Of a stretch of DNA of 64,000 bases, positions 1 to 8,030 are shown in pieces. Location: contig NATV01000107.1 in the NCBI GenBank assembly GCA_003094535.1, positions 21,443 through 85,442 of the forward strand, read 5' to 3'. The DNA comes from a gamma proteobacterium symbiont of Ctena orbiculata. GTDB taxonomy: Bacteria; Pseudomonadota; Gammaproteobacteria; Chromatiales; Chromatiaceae. Numbering within the stretch: position 1 is the stretch's first letter; every line of letters begins with the position of its first letter. The notes under the pieces are model-generated. The model ran no database searches and was not told where the DNA came from. It saw nothing but the letters and a program-made list of their open reading frames with translations. The position numbers and the translations under genes were made by a program.

Positions 1-72
1 TCTGATCAGTTGAGGCGGTTGATCACGTTCCGACTCTCGCTGTGCCGGCAACCGGATCGCACCAATTGATTG

Positions 73-101
73 TTGCGAATCTAAATAAGAATCGTTATCA
101 T
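73..101 (+). promoter_or_regulatory. Fur-regulated promoter of the iron transporter operon
   Basis: A Fur-box-like 7-1-7 element at 86-100 (TAAGAATCGTTATCA) matches 11 of 14 conserved positions of TGATAAT-N-ATTATCA. It overlaps a plausible sigma-70 promoter with -35 TTGCGA at 73-78, a 17-bp spacer and -10 TATCAT at 96-101. Overlap of box and -10 is the usual arrangement for iron-dependent repression and agrees with the ferric transporter genes that follow. Bases 1-72 contain no recognised feature. Confidence 0.7.
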
Positions 102-153
102 TATTTTATATCCACACTTTTTTATCTCATATGACCGTCTATCGGAGGTTCTT

Positions 154-1179
154 GTGTTACATCTTTCAAAACCCATTATGCTGGGTCTGCTGCTGACTTT
201 CATAGCACCTTCGCTGACCCTGGCGGAGGAGGTGGTCAATCTCTACTCGGCCAGGAAAGAGAAACTGATCAAACCGTTGCTCGATCGATTCAGCGAACAG
301 ACCGGCATCAACGTCAATCTGGTCACCGGAAAGGCCGATGCCCTGTTGCAGAGACTGCAGAGTGAGGGGCGCAATACCCCGGCCGACATGCTGATCACCA
401 CGGATGCGGGCCGCCTGCACCGGGCAAAAGCGGCGGGAGTCACCCAGGCGGTGGATTCCCCCGTCCTGAAGCAGCTGGTGCCGGAGAGCTTTCGCGATCC
501 CCAGGGTCACTGGTACGGTCTCTCGGTGCGGGCCCGTCCCATTCTCTACGTCAAGGGGAAGGTCGATCCCGCAAGGCTCTCAACCTACGAAGCCCTGATC
601 GACCCCGAATGGGACAACCGGATCTGCATCCGCTCTTCCGGCAACATCTACAATCAATCTCTGGTGGCATCGATGATAGCCGCCAACGGCGCGGAAGCGA
701 CGGAGACCTGGGCCAAGGCCTTTGTCAATCAGTTTGCCCGGCCGCCGAAGGGTGGCGACAGAGATCAGATCAAGGCCGCCGCTGCGGGACTTTGCGATAT
801 CGCCGTTGCCAATACCTACTATCTCGCCGGCATGCTAACCTCAAAGGATCAGGCACAGCGCGATGCGGCTGGAAAGCTGGCGGTCTTCTGGCCGAATCAG
901 CAGGGGCGTGGTGCCCATGTGAATGTCAGTGGGGCAACCGTAACCAAGGCAGCATCCAACCGGGAAAACGCAATAAAGCTGCTGGAGTTTCTGCTCAATC
1001 CCGCCTCCCAGGCCTGGTATGCGGAAACCAATGGAGAGTTTCCGGTGCGTGCCGATGTGGAGCCGGGTGAACTGCTTAACGGGTGGGGCGAGTTCAAGAT
1101 GGACAAACTCAACCTGCAACAACTTGGTCTTCTCAATCCCGATGCGGTGCGCTTGATGGACCGGGCGGGATGGAAATGA
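154..1179 (+). CDS. fbpA: Ferric iron ABC transporter, periplasmic substrate-binding protein
   Basis: This 341-residue protein is the periplasmic ferric-iron binder of an FbpABC/FutA-type importer. An N-terminal hydrophobic stretch ending near ALA-type residues 22-24 looks like a signal peptide, followed by the family opening VVNLYSARKE. The NTYYLAGM segment near residue 220 supplies the paired tyrosines that bind Fe(III) in this family. Translation starts at GTG 154, with GGAGG 6 bases upstream; ATG 178 is a weaker alternative. The permease and ATPase genes follow immediately, and a Fur box precedes the gene, so iron-repressed expression is inferred. Exact chelate specificity cannot be told from sequence. 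Confidence 0.9.
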   Translation: MLHLSKPIMLGLLLTFIAPSLTLAEEVVNLYSARKEKLIKPLLDRFSEQTGINVNLVTGKADALLQRLQSEGRNTPADMLITTDAGRLHRAKAAGVTQAVDSPVLKQLVPESFRDPQGHWYGLSVRARPILYVKGKVDPARLSTYEALIDPEWDNRICIRSSGNIYNQSLVASMIAANGAEATETWAKAFVNQFARPPKGGDRDQIKAAAAGLCDIAVANTYYLAGMLTSKDQAQRDAAGKLAVFWPNQQGRGAHVNVSGATVTKAASNRENAIKLLEFLLNPASQAWYAETNGEFPVRADVEPGELLNGWGEFKMDKLNLQQLGLLNPDAVRLMDRAGWK

Positions 1180-1197
1180 TTTTATCGGGAAACAGAT

Positions 1198-2868
1198 TTG
1201 CTAGCGGTAATAAAAAGAGTTGCATGGCCGCGATTTAAAACAGATCCATGGAGCATTGGCGTACTGTTGACCGCCCTCCTGCTGGCGGTACCGGTGGTCC
1301 TGGTGCTCAGTTATCTCTTCGAACCGGCCGGCGAGGTGTGGAGTCATCTGGTCGACACGGTGTTGAAGGACTATGTCATCAACTCCCTGCTGTTGATGCT
1401 CGGGGTAGCCATCGGCGTGCTGCTGCTGGGGGTGAGCACGGCCTGGCTCACCAGTATGTGCCAGTTCCCCGGGCGATCGGTGTTCGAATGGGCGCTGCTG
1501 CTGCCGATGGCGATACCCGCCTATATCATCGCCTATACCTACACCGGGCTTTTCGATTTTGCCGGACCCGTGCAGACCCTGATCCGGCAGTGGACCGGCT
1601 GGGGTTACGGCGACTACTGGTTTCCCGAGATCCGCTCCATCGAAGGTGCCGCGCTGATGCTGGCGCTGGTGCTCTATCCCTATGTCTATCTGCTCTCGAG
1701 GGCCGCCTTTTTGGGGCAGTCGATCTGCGTCCTGGATGTCAGCCGTACCCTGGGCAACGGCCCCTGGCGGACCTTCTTCCATGTCGCCCTGCCACTGGCA
1801 AGGCCGGCCATCGTGGCGGGTCTCTCCCTGGCCCTGATGGAGACCCTGGCCGACTACGGCACGGTGCAGTATTTCGGCGTCTCGACCTTCACCACGGGGA
1901 TTTTCCGCACCTGGTACGGCTTGAACAACGCGGCCGCGGCGGCGCAGCTCTCCGCCCTGCTGCTGCTGGTGGTGTTTGCCCTGATCATCATGGAGAAGAT
2001 CTCCCGCAGACAGGCCCGCTACCACCATACCAGCCAACGCCACCAGGCCCTGACCCGCTTTCAGCTGAATGCCAGGCAATCCTTCATGGCCTTCATAATC
2101 TGTTCCGGGGCGTTGTTTTTCGGCTTCATTCTCCCGGCCGGACAGCTTCTTTGGTGGGCGCTGACCACCGCCGAGGAGAGTCTCGACAGCCGCTTCGTCG
2201 GTTTGATCACCCACAGCCTGATGTTGGCGGGAGCAGCCTCGGTCCTGGCGCTGCTGCTGGCGCTCTTCCTCAGCTATGGCAAGCGCCAGCTGGGTAGCTG
2301 GCCGACCCTTTTCGCGGTCAGGCTCGCCGGTATGGGTTATGCCATACCGGGGACGGTGATCGCCATTGGCGTGATGATCCCGTTTGCCGCCTTCGACAAC
2401 GCCCTCGACAGCTGGCTGCGGGCGCAGTTCGGCTGGTCATCCGGCCTGCTCCTGAGCGGCACCCTGGTCGCCCTGATCTTCGCCTACCTGGTGCGCTTCC
2501 TCGCGGTCTCCCTGCAGACGGTGGAGGCGGGACTGGGCAAGATCCGTCCCACCATGGACGAGGTGGCCCGCTCCATGGGTACCGGTTCCGGCGAGATCGT
2601 GCGCAGGGTGCATGTGCCGATGCTCAAGGGGAGCCTGATGACGGCGCTGTTGCTGGTTTTTGTCGATGTCTTGAAAGAGCTTCCCGCAACCCTGATACTG
2701 CGTCCCTTCAACTACAATACCCTCGCCGTGAGGGCCTATGAGCTGGCCTCGGACGAGCGCCTCGCGGATGCCTCCTATGCAGCCTTGACGATTGTCGTTG
2801 TCGGTATTCTCCCGGTTATCCTGTTGAGTCGAACCATCACCCGGTCACGCCATGCAAAATCAGCTTGA
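1198..2868 (+). CDS. fbpB: Ferric iron ABC transporter permease
   Basis: A 556-residue inner-membrane protein with about 12 hydrophobic segments in two homologous halves, as in FbpB/AfuB permeases. Each half carries an EAA-like loop for contact with the ATPase (around DVSRTLGNGPWRTFFHVALP and DEVARSMGTGSGEIVRRVHV). The frame opens with TTG at 1198, only 18 bases after the stop of the binding protein, and no earlier ATG exists in frame. It overlaps the ATPase gene by 17 bases, indicating one operon and translational coupling. It would translocate Fe(III) delivered by the upstream binding protein. Confidence 0.88.
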   Translation: MLAVIKRVAWPRFKTDPWSIGVLLTALLLAVPVVLVLSYLFEPAGEVWSHLVDTVLKDYVINSLLLMLGVAIGVLLLGVSTAWLTSMCQFPGRSVFEWALLLPMAIPAYIIAYTYTGLFDFAGPVQTLIRQWTGWGYGDYWFPEIRSIEGAALMLALVLYPYVYLLSRAAFLGQSICVLDVSRTLGNGPWRTFFHVALPLARPAIVAGLSLALMETLADYGTVQYFGVSTFTTGIFRTWYGLNNAAAAAQLSALLLLVVFALIIMEKISRRQARYHHTSQRHQALTRFQLNARQSFMAFIICSGALFFGFILPAGQLLWWALTTAEESLDSRFVGLITHSLMLAGAASVLALLLALFLSYGKRQLGSWPTLFAVRLAGMGYAIPGTVIAIGVMIPFAAFDNALDSWLRAQFGWSSGLLLSGTLVALIFAYLVRFLAVSLQTVEAGLGKIRPTMDEVARSMGTGSGEIVRRVHVPMLKGSLMTALLLVFVDVLKELPATLILRPFNYNTLAVRAYELASDERLADASYAALTIVVVGILPVILLSRTITRSRHAKSA

Positions 2869-3895
2869 AGTCAGAGATGTCAGCGTGAAATATGGCCGCC
2901 AGACGGTGGTGGACCGGGTCAGTTTCGAGCTCGAGAGCGCGGTGATCGGCTGCCTGCTGGGTCCCAGCGGCTGCGGCAAGACCAGCCTGCTGCGCGCCAT
3001 CGCCGGATTCGAGCCCCTGGCACTGGGAGAGATTCTGTTGCATGGAGAAAACGTCTCCCGTCCGGGCCAGACCCTCGCCCCCGAGAAGCGCCGGGTCGGC
3101 ATGGTGTTTCAGGACTTCGCCCTCTACCCCCATCTCAGCGTCGGCGCCAACGTCGCCTTCGGATTACGGGGGATGAGCGGCAGACAGCAGCGGCAGCGGG
3201 TCGCGGAGCTGCTGGGACTGGTCGGTCTCAGCGGCCTCGAGGAGAAGTATCCCCATCAGCTCTCCGGGGGACAGCAACAGCGGATTGCGTTGATCCGGGC
3301 GATGGCCCCAAGGCCTGAGATACTGCTCCTAGACGAGCCCTTCTCCGGTCTCGATGTGGAGCTGCGGGAGCAGTTGGCCGGCGAGGTTCGAACCATCCTG
3401 AAAAGGGAGGGTGTCACCGCAATCCTGGTAACCCACGATCAGTTGGAGGCCTTCGCCCTGGCCGATCAGATCGGTGTTCTGGGCAGCGGCCGCCTGCGTC
3501 AATGGGACAGCGGATTCAATATCTACCATGAACCGGCGGATCGTTTTGTCGCCGATTTCATCGGCCAGGGCACGATGATCCCAGGCCGGGTGTTGGCGGA
3601 TGGGCGTATCGAATCCTCACTCGGCATCCTCTCCGCCGATTTCAACCAACAGCATCAGGCAGGTGATTCCGTTGAACTCTTGCTTAGGCCCGATGATCTC
3701 GTTCACGACGACGAGAGCGACTTCAAGCTGGAGATAACCGACAAGGTCTTTCAAGGGGCGGAGTACCTCTACACCCTCTCCCTGGATGATGGTACCGAGT
3801 TGCTCTGTCTGGTGCAGAGTCATCACGATCATGGGATTGGCGAGCGGATCGGGATACGCCTCGCCGTGGATCATGTGGTGGCTTTTCCCAGCTGA
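2852..3895 (+). CDS. fbpC: Ferric iron ABC transporter ATP-binding protein
   Basis: A 347-residue ABC ATPase of the CUT1/FbpC type. Visible motifs are Walker A GPSGCGKTS (about residues 38-46), Q-loop VFQDFALYPH, signature LSGGQQQR, Walker B ILLLDEPFSGLD and the H-loop LVTHDQLEA. After about residue 240 there is a TOBE-like C-terminal extension, as in the family. It starts at ATG 2852 inside the end of the permease gene. It is the third gene of the iron-import operon and energises uptake in the cytoplasm. Confidence 0.9.
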   Translation: MQNQLEVRDVSVKYGRQTVVDRVSFELESAVIGCLLGPSGCGKTSLLRAIAGFEPLALGEILLHGENVSRPGQTLAPEKRRVGMVFQDFALYPHLSVGANVAFGLRGMSGRQQRQRVAELLGLVGLSGLEEKYPHQLSGGQQQRIALIRAMAPRPEILLLDEPFSGLDVELREQLAGEVRTILKREGVTAILVTHDQLEAFALADQIGVLGSGRLRQWDSGFNIYHEPADRFVADFIGQGTMIPGRVLADGRIESSLGILSADFNQQHQAGDSVELLLRPDDLVHDDESDFKLEITDKVFQGAEYLYTLSLDDGTELLCLVQSHHDHGIGERIGIRLAVDHVVAFPS

Positions 3896-3906
3896 GGGTA
3901 ATAGGC

Positions 3907-3924
3907 GGTGACATCCTTGTCACC
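3907..3924. repeat. Short perfect hairpin after fbpC
   Basis: GGTGACA, loop TCCT, TGTCACC forms a perfect 7-bp stem just 11 bases after the fbpC stop. It lacks a following T-run in either direction, so it is a weak terminator or an mRNA 3' end structure between convergent genes. Confidence 0.35.
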
Positions 3925-4009
3925 ATAGCGGCATGGATAAATGCGCTCTTCCTGTCCCTGGAATGACAAACCTGTCAGGCCATCGGCATCGAGCGATGAC
4001 TGCCGGTTG

Positions 4010-4552
4010 TCAAAAGGTAATGGAACTACCTCCGACCATATGCTCCATGACCGAGGCCAGGCCCCGTGGCTGGATGAACGGCTGCCTGAGCTGGGGCTTG
4101 CCCGCATTGTCTTGCGGCAGGGAACAGACGGTATCGCAGGCCGAACAGACAAAGATCCTGCCCTCCAGCTCAACAAAACTCTCCATCAGGCTGGCGAGGG
4201 TGGGGAAGCCCTTCTGGCTGATGCCGTCGCAGCTGCCCTGATAAGCCCAGTGGCTGCCGTCGCCGACGAGGAACAGCTGGGTATCGAGATCCATTGCCTT
4301 GGCGGTGCATGCCGCCGAAAAGGCCAGGGTGGCCCGCTTGCCGCCATCCTCCGCGCCGGAACTCAGTACGACGACATAGTTATTGATATTTGCCAGGTGT
4401 GGGGAAATGGAGGTTGTGGCTTCTTCTGTGGTGTTGCTTTGTGGAGTTTGTTTTATTGTCAAGTCAATCGGCAGGTGCGGATTTTTTACTGAAGATGGTT
4501 CCGATTTACAACAATTCCCTGTACACACACGTTCAGCATCATGTTTGTCCAT
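4010..4552 (-). CDS. DsrE-family protein with cysteine-rich N-terminus
   Basis: A 180-residue protein. From about residue 55 it has a DsrE/DsrF-like alpha/beta fold signature (NNYVVVLSSGAEDGGKRATL, then QLFLVGDGSHW and RIFVCSACDTVCSL). The cysteine-rich VCSACDTVC segment sits where DsrE-family proteins carry the persulfide cysteine. The first 20 residues hold a second cluster, CTGNCC, followed by a low-complexity linker. ATG 4552 is preceded by AAGGAG with 8-base spacing; TTG 4558 is possible but worse placed. It stands alone, downstream of and convergent with the iron operon. A role in sulfur transfer is inferred; the substrate is unknown. AT-rich 4553-4740 upstream shows no gene. Confidence 0.7.
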   Translation of the reverse strand: MDKHDAERVCTGNCCKSEPSSVKNPHLPIDLTIKQTPQSNTTEEATTSISPHLANINNYVVVLSSGAEDGGKRATLAFSAACTAKAMDLDTQLFLVGDGSHWAYQGSCDGISQKGFPTLASLMESFVELEGRIFVCSACDTVCSLPQDNAGKPQLRQPFIQPRGLASVMEHMVGGSSITF

Positions 4553-4740
4553 TCTCAACTCTCCTTTCCTTAAGGTTGTTTCTTTTTTTGTTTTTTACAA
4601 CAACATGTAACAAACGATAGATGAGTGAACAGCACACTATTGTTGAATATTGAATCGTGGAATTGTGACTTTTTCACAGATATCCACGGCTAAAAAAATT
4701 GTAAGTGTGATGGCTGAGTAGTGTGGCAAGTAAGGTAGAT

Positions 4741-5304
4741 CTAGAGTTTATCAAGCAGCACCTGGAGTCTGTTCAGTACCACTTCGACAGGCTTCGAATA
4801 CTGCGCCCCGACAATGGCGCCATCCACCGCCATGCCGATGATGGCTGCCTTTTCAGCCGCCTTCCTGCTCCGTGGATCGGGCAGCAGCCCGGCGATCGAT
4901 CGATTCATCTCCTGCTTGTGGCGGCGGGTGATTTCAGCGATTTCGGGAACCGTGGTCCCGAGCTCTCCCAGGCTGTTGATAAAGGCGCAGCCCCGGTAGT
5001 CGGCGTCGCCCAGCCACTCCCTCAGTGTCGGCACCAGGGCGGCCAGGTTGCCGCCATGGGTTGCAAGGGATTGGGAGAACCAATCCATCCAGCGCCGGTG
5101 GCGATATTCGAGAAATTCAAACACCAGGTGGTTCTTGCTTGGAAAGTGGCGATAGAAGGTGACCTTGGTCACCTTCGCCTCTGTGATCACCCGGTCCACG
5201 CCGGTGGCGCGGATTCCGTGCCTGTAGAAGAGCCGGTAGGCGGTGAGCAGGATGCGCTCGTGGGCCGGCAGCTCTTCAATCTTCGAGGGTTCGGACATCA
5301 GCAT
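4741..5304 (-). CDS. TetR/AcrR family transcriptional regulator
   Basis: A 187-residue regulator with an N-terminal TetR helix-turn-helix (about residues 14-60, ILLTAYRLFYRHGIRATGVDRVI ending in VTKVTFYRHF) and a variable ligand-binding C-terminus with the YRGCAFINSL pattern of a common TetR subgroup. It is divergent from a DUF1348 gene, and the 96-base gap holds two palindromes that are likely its operators, so autorepression plus control of the neighbour is inferred. ATG 5304 and ATG 5298 are both possible starts; neither has a clear Shine-Dalgarno. The inducer is unknown. Confidence 0.85.
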   Translation of the reverse strand: MLMSEPSKIEELPAHERILLTAYRLFYRHGIRATGVDRVITEAKVTKVTFYRHFPSKNHLVFEFLEYRHRRWMDWFSQSLATHGGNLAALVPTLREWLGDADYRGCAFINSLGELGTTVPEIAEITRRHKQEMNRSIAGLLPDPRSRKAAEKAAIIGMAVDGAIVGAQYSKPVEVVLNRLQVLLDKL

Positions 5305-5312
5305 GGTTACAG

Positions 5313-5332
5313 TGTAGACAGATCTGTCTACA
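5313..5332. promoter_or_regulatory. Palindromic operator 1 of the TetR pair
   Basis: A perfect 20-bp palindrome, TGTAGACAGATCTGTCTACA, lies 8 bases before the tetR start. Its core TAGACAG/CTGTCTA recurs in a second palindrome 15 bases further on. Position and symmetry are typical of TetR-family operators. Confidence 0.75.
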
Positions 5333-5347
5333 TCGACTAGTCTTTAC

Positions 5348-5371
5348 CAGGTAGACAGACCTGTCTACCTG
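5348..5371. promoter_or_regulatory. Palindromic operator 2 of the TetR pair
   Basis: Half-sites CAGGTAGACAG (5348-5358) and CTGTCTACCTG (5361-5371) form a perfect 11-bp inverted repeat around a 2-base centre. It shares the TAGACAG half-site with operator 1 and ends 29 bases before the DUF1348 start, where bound repressor could block that promoter. Confidence 0.75.
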
Positions 5372-5400
5372 CGCCTGTTCATATTCAACGGGGATTCGCT

Positions 5401-5868
5401 ATGGATGAAAAACCACCGCTTCCGCCTTTTGATCATGAAAGCGCCACCCAAAAGGTTCGCATGGCGGAAGACGCCTGGAACTCCCGCGATCCCGACCGTG
5501 TCGTGCTTGTCTACACCGAGGACACCCGCTGGCGCAACCGCGCCGAGTTTCCCAAGGGCAGGGAGGAGGTGAGACAGTTTCTCCAGCGCAAGTGGACCCG
5601 GGAGCTGGACTACCGGCTGATCAAGGAGCTCTGGGCCTTCGAGGGGAATCGTATCGCGGTGCGCTTCGCCTACGAATGCCACGACGACTCGGGCCAGTGG
5701 TATCGCAGCTACGGCAACGAGAACTGGGAGTTCAACGCCCAGGGATTCATGCAGCGGCGATTCGCCAGCATCAACGACCTGCCCATCAAGGCGTCGGAGC
5801 GCCTCTATCACTGGCCATTGGGAAGGCGGCCGGACGATCATCCGGGGCTGACCGAGCTGGGGCTCTGA
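5401..5868 (+). CDS. DUF1348 family protein (SnoaL/NTF2-like fold)
   Basis: A 155-residue cytoplasmic protein of the DUF1348 family, whose members adopt an NTF2/SnoaL-like cone fold. Recognisable features are [26 protein letters not shown] near residues 22-47, the [17 protein letters not shown] segment and a conserved [13 protein letters not shown] block. Length is normal for the family. It is divergent from the TetR regulator and has the two shared operators just upstream, so it is probably the regulator's main target. Its biochemical activity is not established; a detoxification or small-molecule-binding role would be a guess. Confidence 0.85.
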   Translation: MDEKPPLPPFDHESATQKVRMAEDAWNSRDPDRVVLVYTEDTRWRNRAEFPKGREEVRQFLQRKWTRELDYRLIKELWAFEGNRIAVRFAYECHDDSGQWYRSYGNENWEFNAQGFMQRRFASINDLPIKASERLYHWPLGRRPDDHPGLTELGL

Positions 5869-5895
5869 TTCAGGTTCTGCCCCGGTGAGGGTTAA

Positions 5896-7074
5896 CTACA
5901 CGATCCATTCGTAATCGATGCTGATGCGCTCCCCGGCCACCGGGCGGAAGAGCTGGTCGGCGAAGGCGACATGGTCGGGATGGTCACGGTAGCTGTCGAT
6001 CACCGCCGGGTGGCAGAACTGCACCAGCCAGGTGTAGCGATAGGCAGCATCGGTCTTTACCGCGCTGCCGGTGGCCACCTCCAGCACCCCGGGTATCCCT
6101 GCCAGCACATCCCGTCCCTTGGCCATCATCGCTTTCGCGCCCTCATCATCCAGGCCGTTGACGTTGTAGATGATCAGGTGCTCCACCGGCAGCCAGGGCG
6201 TGCAGTGGGAAAGCACCTCGGCGGCACGTCCTGCCGACCCCCAGAGACGTATGCAACGCTCGGCCTCCCGGCTCACCGCGGTCCGCACGCCCCGGGTCAG
6301 TTGGGTATAGCCGTTACTCTCCGTTGCCGCGACACTGTCGCGGATCGCGGCGCCTGCCGCATCGGCAAGCGCGGTGTAGTAGTTGATCTTGACCACACCA
6401 TTCTCGATCAGCCGTCGGTATTGGTCGTCGCTCAGGCCGGTACCGCCATGGATCACCAGGGGCAGGCGCAGTGCCTGGTTGATCTCCCGCAGGCGTTCGA
6501 GGTCGAGCTTCGGCTCGCCCCGCATGCGACCGTGCACCGTGCCGATGGATACCGCGAGGAAATCGATACCCGTGGTCTCGACGAATTGTCTCGCCTCCTC
6601 CGTTGTCGTATAGCTGACCTTGCCGGGATGGCGCTCGGCGTCCTCACCCTCGACGCCCGGCACATAACCCAGTTCACCCTCCACCGGAACGCCGCAGCCG
6701 TGCGCCATCTCGACCACGTTGCGGGTCATCTGGATGTTGTCTTCCAGGGGGGTATGAGAGGCATCCACCATAACCCCATTGCAGCCGCAATTGATGGCCT
6801 TTATCGCAGACTCCAGGCTTTCTCCATGGTCCAGATGAATCGCGACCGGTACCGAGGCACTGCGCGCCGCTTTCTCCACCGCGGGCATCAGCTGTTCGAA
6901 ATCGAAATAGTCAAAATGGGATTCGGCCAGGCTCAGGATCACCGGCGCACTGCAGGCCTCGGCGGCATCCAGTATGCCTTCGAGGAAGTCATGGTTGATC
7001 AGGTCAAAGGCCCCTACCGCATAGCCGTTCTCATAGGCATGCTGCAACATCTCTTTCATGTTTACCAATGGCAT
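5896..7074 (-). CDS. Class II fructose-bisphosphate-type aldolase fused to a C-terminal Dabb domain
   Basis: This 392-residue protein has two parts. Residues 1 to about 285 form a class II ketose-bisphosphate aldolase TIM barrel. The HLDHGE motif gives catalytic Asp82 and zinc ligand His83; other likely zinc ligands are His181 (GTVHGR) and His209 (VIHGGTG), and NYYTAL closes the barrel. Residues about 297-390 resemble a Dabb (stress-responsive alpha/beta barrel) domain, with EHLIIYNVNGLDDEGAKAMM at the start and a VQFCHPAVIDSYRDHPDH pattern. Usual aldolases end near residue 285-350, so the fusion is unusual. A GGGGAG Shine-Dalgarno precedes ATG 7074. The sugar substrate is undetermined and a role in glycolysis is only inferred. 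Confidence 0.82.
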   Translation of the reverse strand: MPLVNMKEMLQHAYENGYAVGAFDLINHDFLEGILDAAEACSAPVILSLAESHFDYFDFEQLMPAVEKAARSASVPVAIHLDHGESLESAIKAINCGCNGVMVDASHTPLEDNIQMTRNVVEMAHGCGVPVEGELGYVPGVEGEDAERHPGKVSYTTTEEARQFVETTGIDFLAVSIGTVHGRMRGEPKLDLERLREINQALRLPLVIHGGTGLSDDQYRRLIENGVVKINYYTALADAAGAAIRDSVAATESNGYTQLTRGVRTAVSREAERCIRLWGSAGRAAEVLSHCTPWLPVEHLIIYNVNGLDDEGAKAMMAKGRDVLAGIPGVLEVATGSAVKTDAAYRYTWLVQFCHPAVIDSYRDHPDHVAFADQLFRPVAGERISIDYEWIV

Positions 7075-7217
7075 GAAGTTCTCTCCCCTTAAACGCTAGC
7101 TTCCTTCAGCGAGATAATGGCTTATTTTTGTCTCGATCATATCCCGATATCCGATGCGTGAACTGTACAATCATCACATTGGGCGGTCTACCTGGGGGGA
7201 ATCGGAGTAGAGTTGCC

Positions 7218-8030
7218 CTAGGCCTCGCCCAATACCCTGCGCCGAAGAAGACGCAGATCCACCGGCAGCAGGATGAGTATCATCAGGCCGAACAGTACTA
7301 CCGCGGCCGGCAGGTGATAACTGAGTTGATTCGACAATAGCAGCAGGCGAATGCCCTCGGCGGTATGGTGCAGGGGATTGATCAACAGCCAGGCCTGGGC
7401 AAGCAGGTTGTCACTCTCCAGGGGGAAATAGGTATTGCTGGCGAACCCCAACGGCATGATGATCAGATAGAAGGGTATGTTCATGTGATCGATGGTGGGA
7501 ACAATCGCGGTGAACAGCAGGCCCAGCGCGGCAAAGGCCACACCGGCGAGGAAAAGCAGGGGCAGGATAATGGCCAGCCCCTGCCAATGCAGTGCGAGCC
7601 AACCGGAGAGGGTAAAAGCGGCGATGACAAAGAACACGATCACACAATAGGCAAGGCCAAGGGCTGCCGCCCACAGCGCCTCGCCCCAGACCACGTGCTC
7701 CAATCTCACCTGGGTGGTCAGCTGGCCCTCCCAGGTCTTCTGGTAATGCATGCGGATATAGGCCGCGAAGAGCGCCTGAAAGAAGGCGGTCATGAAAGCG
7801 GTGTAGGCGAGGATACCGGGCGCCAGGTAGGAGAGGTAGGAGACATTCCGCCCCTTCCAGTCGAAGTCGGGGATGCTGCTGCCGAGACCGACACCGAAGA
7901 CCAGCAACAGAATCACCGGTTCCAGGATCGGCGGCAGTGCCGCGGTATGCCAGTTGCGCAGATAGACGGTCAAATGGCGTTTCAGCACAGACCAGCTCTG
8001 CCATGCGGTGACGGCCAGGTAGAGTCTCAT
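7218..8030 (-). CDS. ABC-2 type export permease (NodJ-like)
   Basis: A 270-residue inner-membrane protein with about six hydrophobic helices and the ABC-2 membrane signature. The sequence LAPGILAYTAFMTAFFQALFAAYIRM and the later IIMPLGFASNTYFPLE are typical of NodJ/DrrB-type export permeases. It overlaps the upstream ATPase gene by 4 bases (ATGA-type junction), so the two form a transcriptionally and translationally coupled exporter. Substrate is unknown; family members export lipo-oligosaccharides, drugs or polysaccharides. Confidence 0.85.
   Translation of the reverse strand: MRLYLAVTAWQSWSVLKRHLTVYLRNWHTAALPPILEPVILLLVFGVGLGSSIPDFDWKGRNVSYLSYLAPGILAYTAFMTAFFQALFAAYIRMHYQKTWEGQLTTQVRLEHVVWGEALWAAALGLAYCVIVFFVIAAFTLSGWLALHWQGLAIILPLLFLAGVAFAALGLLFTAIVPTIDHMNIPFYLIIMPLGFASNTYFPLESDNLLAQAWLLINPLHHTAEGIRLLLLSNQLSYHLPAAVVLFGLMILILLPVDLRLLRRRVLGEA

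Noticed and set aside
1201..2214. 337-residue open frame antisense to the iron permease
   Set aside because: Gln/Gly/His-rich shadow of a hydrophobic gene with no ribosome site.
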